Source: Clostridium sp. (lineage in GTDB: Bacteria > Bacillota > Clostridia > Clostridiales > Clostridiaceae). From it: a DNA stretch of 64,000 bases. The stretch is from contig NZ_JARHZJ010000041.1 in assembly GCF_029258205.1 (NCBI RefSeq), positions 1 to 64,000 of the forward strand. Direction: 5' to 3'. Of this stretch, positions 26,517-34,270 are shown piece after piece. Position 1 is the stretch's first letter; every line of letters starts with the position of its first letter. A model generated the notes under the pieces. It searched no databases and had not been told where the DNA came from. It saw only the letters and a program-made list of their open reading frames with translations. The position numbers and the translations under genes were made by a program.

Positions 26517-26640
26517 TAAAAAAACCGTAGAAAATTCTACGGTTAAAAGCAAACAAAATAAATCTTATATAAAAACTATATAATTATGCTTAAAACACCG
26601 TAGTTTTATTTAAAGACAGGAGGCTTTCGAACTGTCTATA
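26517..26640 (-). promoter_or_regulatory. preQ1-type transcription-attenuating riboswitch
   Basis: Read on the minus strand, a 6-bp stem AGACAG/CTGTCT (26614-26637) encloses a loop beginning TTC and is followed by an A-rich tail ending in ACTACGG, the compact H-type pseudoknot layout of preQ1-I aptamers. CTACGGT (26597-26603) can pair with ACCGTAG, the 5' arm of the terminator (26523-26544, then a T run). This gives mutually exclusive antiterminator and terminator forms. Location ahead of queT fits. The loop sequence departs from the classical TTCTAGC, so the class assignment is moderate. Confidence 0.68.
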
Positions 26641-26657
26641 TATTATTTTTCTTAGTC

Positions 26658-26686
26658 ATTATATAATATATATTCTTAAAAATCAA
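26658..26686 (-). promoter_or_regulatory. Promoter of queT riboswitch transcript
   Basis: On the minus strand TTGATT (26681-26686) and TATAAT (26658-26663) have exact 17-bp spacing, placing the transcript start just before the aptamer. Confidence 0.7.
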
Positions 26687-26711
26687 TTAAGCTTTAATAA
26701 TTTAACTTTTA

Positions 26712-27587
26712 TTATTTATTTTCACTATGTAATTTTACATCTAAATTTTTACCATCTGAACTTATTGTTATGTCACCATCTCTGAAAGTTTCATAAACTG
26801 TTACACCAGCTTTTTTGAGATTACTCATAGTTTCTTTATGAGGATGGCCATATTTATTATCTTTAGCACAAGAAACTATTGCAATACTTGGATCAACAGC
26901 TTTTAAAAAGTCTTCACTAGTTGATGAGTGCGATCCATGATGTCCTAACTTAAGTACATCAGATTTTAAGTTCTTATTTTCACTTAAAATTTCTTTTTCT
27001 ACCAAACTTTCTGCATCTCCAGTAAACATAAAGGAATTTTGTCCATAAGATATTTTCATTACTGGTGAATAGTTATTTAGTTCTTCATACTCAGATTTAA
27101 CTGGTGAATAAACCTCAACCTTTGTATCCTTCCCTAAATCAATCTTTGTTCCTTCTTTTATCTGTTTTATTTTTAAGCCCTCATTTTTTACTGCCTTTAA
27201 CATATTTTCATAAGTTTTTGTTGTATGCGCTACTTTAGGAGCATAAAAAGATTTAACATCGAAGTTTTCTAAAACTTCATCCATTCCCCCTATATGATCT
27301 TCATGAGGATGAGTTGCTATAGCTATATCTATAGTTTTTATTCCTCTATTTTTTAAATCTTTAACTAATTCATTTGCTCCTGCATTAGTTCCCGCATCAA
27401 TTAACATATTAATTCCATTTACCTGAATTAACTCACTATCACCTTGACCAACATTTAGATATGTGACACTCATTCCACTATATTTATTATTGTCAGCCCC
27501 TTTACTAATATTATTTTTTTGAGCTCCACATCCTACAAAGCTTAAAACTGTAACTGTACTTATTATTGCTAATATTTTTTTAAACAT
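26712..27587 (-). CDS. ComEC/Rec2-like metallo-beta-lactamase lipoprotein
   Basis: This 291-residue protein begins with a lipoprotein signal (lipobox LSFVGC, residues about 15-20), so it is probably anchored outside the membrane. The MBL domain shows VGQGDSELI, LIDAGT, the zinc-binding HPHEDHIGG, FTGDAES, LGHHGSHSS and a VSCAKDNKYGHPH end. It matches the stand-alone ComEC C-terminal domain family, thought to be secreted nucleases or hydrolases. The enzymatic substrate is inferred only. Confidence 0.85.
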   Translation of the reverse strand: MFKKILAIISTVTVLSFVGCGAQKNNISKGADNNKYSGMSVTYLNVGQGDSELIQVNGINMLIDAGTNAGANELVKDLKNRGIKTIDIAIATHPHEDHIGGMDEVLENFDVKSFYAPKVAHTTKTYENMLKAVKNEGLKIKQIKEGTKIDLGKDTKVEVYSPVKSEYEELNNYSPVMKISYGQNSFMFTGDAESLVEKEILSENKNLKSDVLKLGHHGSHSSTSEDFLKAVDPSIAIVSCAKDNKYGHPHKETMSNLKKAGVTVYETFRDGDITISSDGKNLDVKLHSENK

Positions 27588-27759
27588 TTCCCCTCCAAAA
27601 ATACTTTTTTTTATAATATTAACACATTTTAAACTTTTTTTGTAATTTAAAATATTTTTATTTGTAATTTAAAATATTTTTAATAGAAAATATACCCCTT
27701 CTAAATTTAACATAAATATAATATAATTATAGACATAGTCAGCAAATATATAAATAATA

Positions 27760-27797
27760 AAAAAGAGGCATAGATTTTTTTATCTAGGCTTCTTTTT
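27760..27797 (-). terminator. Terminator of virRS transcript
   Basis: GAGGCATAGAT (27765-27775) pairs with ATCTAGGCTTC (27782-27792, one mismatch/wobble). The minus-strand tail is a long T run. It overlaps the virS stop codon. Confidence 0.75.
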
Positions 27798-29109
27798 CTT
27801 GATTTATAGGAATAAGCATTTTTAATATGAATTTGTCATCTAAATGTTCTATAATTATTTCTCCATTATATTTTTCTACAGACAATTTTATATTTTTAAT
27901 GCCAATACCATGTAAAAACTTATCTTTTTTATCAGTTAAAAAATCTCCATTTAGCTTTTTTATTTTATTTGTTTTAGAATTTTCAATTTTAATAACATAA
28001 AAATTATTTACACAAACTCCTTTTATACTTATATATCTATTATGATTATTCTTAACTTTTTTACAAGCTTCAATAGCATTATCAATGCAATTAGCAAAAA
28101 TCGTACATATATCAAAGTACTCAATAAAATTAACCTTTGAAAAATCTATAAAAACCTTTAAAGAAATGTTATTATGAACACATTTTTCTCTCTTATTATT
28201 TAATATTACATCTAACACTTCATTTCCTGTATTAAACCCTAAATTTAACCTGTCTATTTCTAAATTAAGACTATCTATATATTTTTTTCTTATACCCGCT
28301 TCTTTATTATTTCCTTCAATACAGGATATGTGATTTTTAATATCATGATAAAGCCTCTTTACTTTCTCTTGATTATCTTTTAAATTAGAATAATACTTAT
28401 ATTCTATTTCTAATTTATCCTTTATAAATTCATTTTCTAATTTTAATTTGTTATTTTTTATTATTTTACTAACAATAAACATTAATGACATATTAGATAA
28501 TAACAATAATATTGAAACGAAGAATATGGATACATTTTCTCCAATTCCCTCACTTCCCTCTTTAAAAGCAAATCTAAATATAACCAAAATAATAATTATA
28601 TTAGTAACTATAGGAGTAATAACATATATAAAATCTCCTTTTCCAATATCTATACGAAACTTTAAACATCTAACAACTATTATTAAAGATATTAAAATAA
28701 CCTTTGATAGTATCATAGTTTCTACTCTATATATATTTTCACCTAAAAGTTCTGATATACTAACTAAATTATTTGTTTTTACTATAAAAGAAATCGATAG
28801 AGCTTCTACTGTTAGCATAAATAACCAAAATATTGAAGAAATCATAATGCATTTTATATTATTCACTTTAAAATTAAATTTATAATATATCAAACCTATA
28901 AAAAAGCATATTATTATTCTTTCGTTTGGATGTACATTTAAGACTTTTAATAATATAGAAAAGATTATTACTAAGACAAAAGAATAAATCTCTTGTTTAT
29001 TTTTTCTTTTTTTTGTGCTAAATTGACTTATAATTAAATAAAAACTTATCCATTCTATAACAAGAGAAGCACTTTCCATAAAATCCCAAAAAATTTTATT
29101 CATTAACAT
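27784..29109 (-). CDS. virS: Sensor histidine kinase VirS
   Basis: This 441-residue kinase has six to seven hydrophobic segments in residues 1-215, a short coiled region, and a GHKL-type kinase core. The dimerisation/H-box is KRLYHDIKNHISCIEG (about residue 255), the N-box is IDNAIEACKK, and the G-box region is FLHGIGIKNIKLSVEKYNGE. This is the sensor partner of VirR, which controls perfringolysin O, collagenase and other virulence genes in C. perfringens. Its start overlaps the virR stop, so the two are translationally coupled. An alternative ATG is at 29103. Confidence 0.9.
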   Translation of the reverse strand: MLMNKIFWDFMESASLVIEWISFYLIISQFSTKKRKNKQEIYSFVLVIIFSILLKVLNVHPNERIIICFFIGLIYYKFNFKVNNIKCIMISSIFWLFMLTVEALSISFIVKTNNLVSISELLGENIYRVETMILSKVILISLIIVVRCLKFRIDIGKGDFIYVITPIVTNIIIILVIFRFAFKEGSEGIGENVSIFFVSILLLLSNMSLMFIVSKIIKNNKLKLENEFIKDKLEIEYKYYSNLKDNQEKVKRLYHDIKNHISCIEGNNKEAGIRKKYIDSLNLEIDRLNLGFNTGNEVLDVILNNKREKCVHNNISLKVFIDFSKVNFIEYFDICTIFANCIDNAIEACKKVKNNHNRYISIKGVCVNNFYVIKIENSKTNKIKKLNGDFLTDKKDKFLHGIGIKNIKLSVEKYNGEIIIEHLDDKFILKMLIPINQEKEA

Positions 29110-29813
29110 ATTAGATCCCCTAAAATACTAGTTAATCTTAATTTTAAATTTTTCATTCTATGCTTACTTACAGGTAAAGTAAACTTATTTATTAAAAGAT
29201 AATCCTTTTTAAGCTCTTCTATCTTTATTAAATTTACAATGTAACTAGTATGACATCTAAAAAAACCTTTATTAGTAAGTTCCTTTTCTAGTTTATTCAT
29301 ACCCATCTTTACTGTATAATCCTGAGAATTAGTATGTATTATTACCTTTCTCTCAAAAGTCTCAAGAAAAAGTATATCGTCTGTTCTAATTTTTAAAACA
29401 TTACTTTTATCTTTTATTGTTATATATGTATCTCTTTTATGTAAAATATTTTCTACACAAGCTGTAACTTGTTCTTGTAGTTCCCTAAATTTAACTGGTT
29501 TTATTAAATATCTAAAAGCACGAACTTCATAACCTTTTTGAACATAATCCCATAGGGCAGTTATAAATATAATTTCAACTTTATCATCATATTCTCTAAC
29601 CTTTTTAGCAGTCTCCATTCCTGTTAACTCTCCCATTTGAATATCTAAAAAAAGTATGTCCAATTTTTCTGGATACTCTTTTAATAAATCCTCTCCTGTC
29701 TGAAAGATTAAAATTTTATACACTACTCCTATTTCATCCAAAACTTTACTTAAATTATTTTTTAATTCTTCTCTTTGCAAGGAATTATCTTCACATAAGG
29801 CAATACTAAACAT
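29103..29813 (-). CDS. virR: Response regulator VirR
   Basis: This 236-residue regulator has a receiver domain (acidic residues in CEDN, phospho-acceptor in LFLDIQMG, the Lys in IKPVKF) and a C-terminal LytTR DNA-binding domain (FFRCHTSYIVNL and LPVSKHRMKNLK). Both LytTR motifs are known to be essential in VirR. The start at 29813 is chosen over 29861 because AAAGGAGATTATT lies before it and it gives the known length. VirR binds paired CCCAGTTNTNCAC-like boxes; none was found in this window, so its direct targets lie elsewhere. Confidence 0.92.
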   Translation of the reverse strand: MFSIALCEDNSLQREELKNNLSKVLDEIGVVYKILIFQTGEDLLKEYPEKLDILFLDIQMGELTGMETAKKVREYDDKVEIIFITALWDYVQKGYEVRAFRYLIKPVKFRELQEQVTACVENILHKRDTYITIKDKSNVLKIRTDDILFLETFERKVIIHTNSQDYTVKMGMNKLEKELTNKGFFRCHTSYIVNLIKIEELKKDYLLINKFTLPVSKHRMKNLKLRLTSILGDLIC

Positions 29814-30053
29814 GTCTAATAATCTCCTTTTCAACTTATATTTCTTATGTAATTTTATCATATTTTAGTTTATATTGCTTAAATAAAAAAAACAAATTTG
29901 AAATCTTAAAAATTAATAATATTTTTTAAATTTAAATTTATCTAAAAAGCATCTATAAAATACTGCTTATAAAAAACTAATTTAAATAATCTTAAAATAT
30001 AGCAACTAATAAAATACAAGTTTTTCTTTTTATATAAAACTTAATCAAATTAA

Positions 30054-30079
30054 ATAAGACCTAGAAAACTAGGTCTTAT
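30054..30079 (-). terminator. Terminator of amidase gene
   Basis: ATAAGACCTAG-AAAA-CTAGGTCTTAT is a perfect 11-bp stem, 5 bp past the amidase stop codon. Confidence 0.75.
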
Positions 30080-30084
30080 AAAAA

Positions 30085-31101
30085 TCAATCTAAACTTATA
30101 TATTTTGCTGTAAACCAAGCAGTCTTGTAGCCATCACCTGCAAAATAAGTTGCTAGAACATATCCACTTTCTATTTTATGAACATAAAGTCTTTCAGCAT
30201 TTTTTACATATCCCATCTTACTGGATGTTTCAGATTTTGTATATCTAGCATCTAGTTCTGTAACTACATTTATAACAGTAGCATTGGTATCTAATTTTAA
30301 ATAATTCTGATTTGAACTAACCCATACCTTTTGAGATTCTATATTAGGTGAATCTTTCCAATAAGTTATTGGCAAGTAATTCTTTTTATCACAAATTTCT
30401 GGCAAAATCCTTATCCTTTCACATTTATATATCTCTCCTAAATCTCTATAGATACTACTTGGATTATCTCTAGAATCTAAATCAACTAAAGCCTTTGCAT
30501 TAGTTGATTTTAAAAATTTTTCCTTAAAAGAATTCTCTGTTTTTTCAAGTTTCACCTCTTCTTTTACTATTTTCTTTCCACTTATAGATTCAGCAATTAG
30601 CTTTCCTATAAAGTCTGCACCTTTTTCTTTATATATTCTAACATCCTCAGTTGCTTCACAAAAACAAACTTCTACAATAATAGCTGGCATTGATGTTTTT
30701 CTTAACTCATATAATTTAGAATTCACCTTAACACCTCTATTTTTAAGTCCCGTTCCCTTTGAAACATTATCTACTATTCTCTTAGCATATACCTCTGCTT
30801 TTCCACCTTCACCATAAATCCACGTTCCAGTTCCTAAAGCCCCTTCATATCTATCATAAGCCTTATCAAAGTGTACTGATATAAATAACTCAACATTATT
30901 ATCTTCAGCTTTTTGAACTCCTAAATATAAATCAGTATTAACATCACAGTCTCCAGGAGTCACATCTACAACATTATGACCAGCTATACTTAAATATTTT
31001 ATTAAAGCTTTATAAACCTTTCTATTTTCAATAGTTTCATCTATTATACCACTAGCTCCTTTTGCCTGAAAATTATGGCCACCTCTTACTGCTATTTTCA
31101 T
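30085..31101 (-). CDS. N-acetylmuramoyl-L-alanine amidase (amidase_3, endolysin-like)
   Basis: This 338-residue cell-wall amidase cleaves the bond between MurNAc and L-Ala. The catalytic domain (about 1-175) shows AVRGGHNF (zinc His), the second zinc ligand region and SVHFDKAYD, and IIVEVCFCEATEDV with the catalytic Glu. After a linker, residues about 215-338 form two SH3-like wall-binding repeats (beginning near ALVDLDSRDNPSSIYRDLG). There is no signal peptide, as in phage endolysins and sporulation mother-cell lysins. No phage genes flank it. It is immediately upstream of virR. Confidence 0.85.
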   Translation of the reverse strand: MKIAVRGGHNFQAKGASGIIDETIENRKVYKALIKYLSIAGHNVVDVTPGDCDVNTDLYLGVQKAEDNNVELFISVHFDKAYDRYEGALGTGTWIYGEGGKAEVYAKRIVDNVSKGTGLKNRGVKVNSKLYELRKTSMPAIIVEVCFCEATEDVRIYKEKGADFIGKLIAESISGKKIVKEEVKLEKTENSFKEKFLKSTNAKALVDLDSRDNPSSIYRDLGEIYKCERIRILPEICDKKNYLPITYWKDSPNIESQKVWVSSNQNYLKLDTNATVINVVTELDARYTKSETSSKMGYVKNAERLYVHKIESGYVLATYFAGDGYKTAWFTAKYISLD

Positions 31102-31321
31102 ACAAAATACCTCCTAAAAATATTTTTCTTCACTATATAAATATTTTAAAGAGATAAATTAAGTTACATTATATAAAATTTATTTTGAAAAGTTTCCATA
31201 GGACCTACTTCAAACTTTACTCCTGTTTATTCTATATATTCAATTTGATATTTTAAATACATCTTAATTATATTTTTATATAAATAATAAATTTATTTAA
31301 ATATAAATTTTAAAATAAAAA

Positions 31322-31345
31322 GACAGACCTAAAGTCTGTCCTTTT
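31322..31345 (-). terminator. Terminator of 3D-domain gene
   Basis: GACAGAC (31322-31328) pairs with GTCTGTC (31334-31340). The minus-strand tail is TTTTTATTTT. It is 12 bp past the stop. Confidence 0.8.
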
Positions 31346-31352
31346 ATCGTAG

Positions 31353-32366
31353 TTAATTTAATATATAAACGTCTAAATTTCTAACGCCCCAGTTAGATGC
31401 TTCTGCTTCTGTGTTAAAGAAAAGATCTACCCTATTTCCTTTTATAGCACCACCTGTGTCAGCTGCAATAGCATATCCATATCCTTCAACATATAATTTT
31501 GTTCCTAAAGGAATTACATTTGGGTCAACTGCTATTGTACTATATCCATTTGGATCTCTAAGCACATGCATTCCTGATGCAGTATATGCTTCTGCAGAAC
31601 CTACTGGATGATTGTAAGCTGTAGATTTAACACTTAGTTTTTTCTTAAAGTTTATGCTTTCTCCACCTCTACTTAAAGTTTGTGTTTTCTTTGTTCCTTT
31701 AACAACTTCCTTATTAATAGGTTCTTTTACAACTAGTTCCTGTATAACGTTATTACTTACTTCTTTTCCATTTTCATAAACAAGTTCACGAGTTACTTTT
31801 TTCTCTCCATCTTGTCCATCATTTAATACTTCTGTGTACGTTTGTGGTTTACTTTCATCCTTTTTTACCTCTGTTGTAAACTCTATAGGATGAACTTCTG
31901 TAACTTTTTTCACATCAACTTTTACCACTTCAACATCCATTCCGTCTTTTAAATTTTCTTTTTTATTTGGTAGTATCTTATCATCATCATCAAAAGATAT
32001 TCCTTCTGATTTTAACATATCCTCTACATTATCTTCCGCACTAACAACCTCTTTTTCGCCATCTTCTGTTTTTACCTTTACTTTAATGGCCTTGTTTATA
32101 GTGATTGTTTCATTTTTTGATATTTTACTTTCTAATGAAGGTGTTACTTTGTCTTTAGGTGCTAATGTTATTCCATTATCGTGTAAAGCCCCTTTTACTG
32201 TACCTTTATAGGTAACAATCTCCGTTCTCTCTCCATTAACTACTACGTTAAGAGTTTTTCTCATTGAAAATACTACTACGCCTCCAACTAGAACTAATCC
32301 AGTCAGTCCTAATGCTAAAGTTTTATTCCTATTTTCCTTTGAAAACAACTTTTTAATATTTACCAT
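31353..32366 (-). CDS. YabE-like wall protein with DUF348, G5 and 3D domains
   Basis: This 337-residue exported protein has an N-terminal hydrophobic anchor (about residues 18-36). Two DUF348 repeats follow (VNGERTEIVTYKGTVKGALHDNGI, then a second copy around VEDMLKSEGISFDDDDK), then a G5 domain (about 155-220) and a C-terminal 3D domain with its aspartates (VDPNVIPLGTKLYVEGYG, AADTGGAIKGNRVDLFF). The layout is that of YabE/Rpf-like lytic transglycosylases involved in wall turnover and spore resuscitation. The start at 32366 lies 7 bp after AGGAGGAG. That ribosome site is sequestered in the leader. Confidence 0.85.
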   Translation of the reverse strand: MVNIKKLFSKENRNKTLALGLTGLVLVGGVVVFSMRKTLNVVVNGERTEIVTYKGTVKGALHDNGITLAPKDKVTPSLESKISKNETITINKAIKVKVKTEDGEKEVVSAEDNVEDMLKSEGISFDDDDKILPNKKENLKDGMDVEVVKVDVKKVTEVHPIEFTTEVKKDESKPQTYTEVLNDGQDGEKKVTRELVYENGKEVSNNVIQELVVKEPINKEVVKGTKKTQTLSRGGESINFKKKLSVKSTAYNHPVGSAEAYTASGMHVLRDPNGYSTIAVDPNVIPLGTKLYVEGYGYAIAADTGGAIKGNRVDLFFNTEAEASNWGVRNLDVYILN

Positions 32367-32469
32367 ATTATCTCCTCCTTCTGGCAAGTAAAAGTTTTAC
32401 GCTTCCATGCGAAAGTTATACGCTTTTCTGTATGTCAGAAGGGATTTTACACTTTTTAAGTAAAATATA
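32367..32469 (-). promoter_or_regulatory. Structured leader RNA sequestering the ribosome site
   Basis: On the minus strand CCTTCTG (32429-32435) pairs with CAGAAGG (about 32378-32384), which contains the start of the AGAAGGAGG ribosome site. The roughly 45 nt enclosed contain an imperfect direct repeat, GCGTA(T/A)AACTTT, and hairpins GCG...CGC and GTAAA-ACT-TTTAC. The size and layout suit a translational riboswitch, but I recognise no known class. It is a candidate only. Confidence 0.5.
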
Positions 32470-32475
32470 TTATTT

Positions 32476-32504
32476 ATTGTAACCTATTTGTAATTATTAA
32501 TCAA
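32476..32504 (-). promoter_or_regulatory. Promoter of 3D-domain gene
   Basis: TTGATT (32499-32504) and TACAAT (32476-32481) on the minus strand have 17-bp spacing and place the start near 32469, giving a leader of about 100 nt. Confidence 0.65.
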
Positions 32505-32694
32505 ATAGCCTATCTTACGCATATTCTTACTATTTCTATAAATTTTTAGATATATGCTGTAAAAACCTTGTTTATGTCTATAAATGCTCTAAGATACTTC
32601 TTCTTTCTTTAAATAATGCATAGTTTTATGCTATTAATTAAAAATTCAGACAATTTAACAAGCTAATTTTAAAGGCTTTTTTAGAAAAAATAAA

Positions 32695-32769
32695 CTAAAT
32701 TCTATTAAAATAAACTTTGATAAAAATCTAATATTTTATCTTTCATTTAAATTTCTTAATAGAATTTAG
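32695..32769 (-). terminator. Terminator of uraA
   Basis: CTAAATTCTATTAA (32695-32708) is perfectly complementary to TTAATAGAATTTAG (32756-32769). The minus-strand tail is TTTATTTTTTC. Confidence 0.75.
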
Positions 32770-32785
32770 CTCTTTTAATCAATAT

Positions 32786-34084
32786 TTATTTTTCATTCAT
32801 TAAACCTAATTTATCAAATAACATAAATGCTATACTTAAAATCATAGCAACTATAGTTGCTAATCCCATTCCTTTAATTTCTATTGCGCCAAATCTTACT
32901 GCTATATTACTTAATCCAACTATCATTGTAACTGATGTTAATATTAAGTTTTTTGATTTTGAATAATCAACCTTCTCTTCTATGAAAGTTCTTAAGCCTG
33001 ATGTTGCTATAGTACCAAATAGAAGTAAACTAACTCCCCCTATTACTGGTGTTGGTATACTTCTTATTAAAGCTGATAAAGTTCCTGAAAATCCCAATAT
33101 TACAGAAAGAGCTCCAGCTCCACAAATTACATAAGAACTATAAACCTTTGTTAGTGCCATTACCCCTATATTCTCACCATAAGTTGTTGTAGGCACTGAT
33201 CCAAAAAATCCAGATATAATAGTTGATAAACCATCTCCTAAAAGTGACCTATTAAGTCCAGGATCTTTGGATAAATCTTTTCCAACTATGCTACTTGTTA
33301 CTACTAAATGGCCAACATGCTCTGCAACTACTACAAAGGTTGCAGGTAAAATTGTTAAAATTGCATTTAAACTTGGTTTAGCTATATGTATTTGAGGTAT
33401 TACAAAAAGGCTTGCCTCTTTTATTGGTGTAAAATCTACTAACCCTAAAAAACAACTAGCTAAATATCCAGTAACTATACCTATTAATATAGGTATTACC
33501 TTTAAAAATCCTCTTAATAATACTGAAGATAAAATTACTGTTATTATTGTAATCATTGAAACTAGTACCCATGTTGGATTTAAAACCTTTGAATTGGATA
33601 AGCCTACTGGAAAACCAGCCATATCTGCTGCTGTTGGTGCTAACTCTAATCCTATTATTGTTACTATAGCTCCCATAGAAGCTGGCGGAAATAATTTTCT
33701 AATCCATCCTGTTCCTACAAAGCCTACAATAATTGCTATGATAGCAAACAATAAACCGGATACTACAAATCCACTTTGCACCTCAGCAAATGAGTATCCC
33801 TCTCCCATTAAAAGTAATACTGGTGATATAAATGCAAAACTTGATCCTAAATATGCTGGAATTTTTCTTTTTGTTATGAAAGCATATAATAATGTTCCTA
33901 TTCCATTAAAGAACAAGACAGTCGCAGGATCAATATTTAAAAGAATTGGTACTAAGACTGATGCTCCAAACATTGCAAATAAATGTTGAACACTTAAAGG
34001 AATTGCTTTTTTTAGAGGTAAACTATCCTCTACTCCTATAACTTCTAGTATTTCTACCTCTTTATTTTGTGCAGATTCTGCCAT
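32786..34084 (-). CDS. uraA: Uracil permease (NCS2 family)
   Basis: This 432-residue polytopic protein has about 14 hydrophobic segments. KAIPLSVQHLFAMFGASVLVP, the QH-motif region near residue 33, and the paired motif ATFVVVAEHVGHLVVTSSI (with the His/Glu of the substrate site) are NCS2 marks. FGSVPTTTYGENIGVMALTK matches uracil transporters rather than xanthine ones. It imports uracil by proton symport for salvage. A PyrR-type hairpin beside the ribosome site suggests control by pyrimidine nucleotides. Confidence 0.9.
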   Translation of the reverse strand: MAESAQNKEVEILEVIGVEDSLPLKKAIPLSVQHLFAMFGASVLVPILLNIDPATVLFFNGIGTLLYAFITKRKIPAYLGSSFAFISPVLLLMGEGYSFAEVQSGFVVSGLLFAIIAIIVGFVGTGWIRKLFPPASMGAIVTIIGLELAPTAADMAGFPVGLSNSKVLNPTWVLVSMITIITVILSSVLLRGFLKVIPILIGIVTGYLASCFLGLVDFTPIKEASLFVIPQIHIAKPSLNAILTILPATFVVVAEHVGHLVVTSSIVGKDLSKDPGLNRSLLGDGLSTIISGFFGSVPTTTYGENIGVMALTKVYSSYVICGAGALSVILGFSGTLSALIRSIPTPVIGGVSLLLFGTIATSGLRTFIEEKVDYSKSKNLILTSVTMIVGLSNIAVRFGAIEIKGMGLATIVAMILSIAFMLFDKLGLMNEK

Positions 34085-34104
34085 GTTATTCTCCTCCCTT
34101 TTCT

Positions 34105-34118
34105 AGACTCTCAGGTCT
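34105..34118 (-). promoter_or_regulatory. Candidate PyrR-binding hairpin near uraA ribosome site
   Basis: On the minus strand AGACCTGAGAGTCT forms a 4-bp stem with loop CTGAGA and matches much of the PyrR binding-loop consensus (CCNGNGAG). It ends a few bases before GGGAGGAG. Binding of PyrR-UMP there would block translation, as known in other bacteria. Confidence 0.5.
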
Positions 34119-34137
34119 AAATTAAAAGTTTATATAA

Positions 34138-34166
34138 AATATAGCATACCGTTCATAATAATTCAA
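34138..34166 (-). promoter_or_regulatory. uraA promoter
   Basis: TTGAAT (34161-34166) and TATATT (34138-34143) on the minus strand have 17-bp spacing and lie upstream of the PyrR-like hairpin. Confidence 0.55.
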
Positions 34167-34270
34167 TATTTTTTTGTCGCATTTTATGTTATAATAAGTA
34201 TTCATGTGCATAAAAATAGTTTTTTGCATTAACAAATTATTAAATTTTAAAGAAGAAAGGACAGAACTTA

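Noticed and set aside
27784-31101. VirR boxes (paired CCAGTTNTNCAC) near virRS or elsewhere in the window
   Set aside because: The few CCAGTT strings I found lie inside genes and are not paired or followed by the CAC part.
30085-31101. Prophage around the endolysin-like amidase
   Set aside because: No holin, structural, integrase or attachment sequences flank it; the neighbours are ordinary chromosomal genes.
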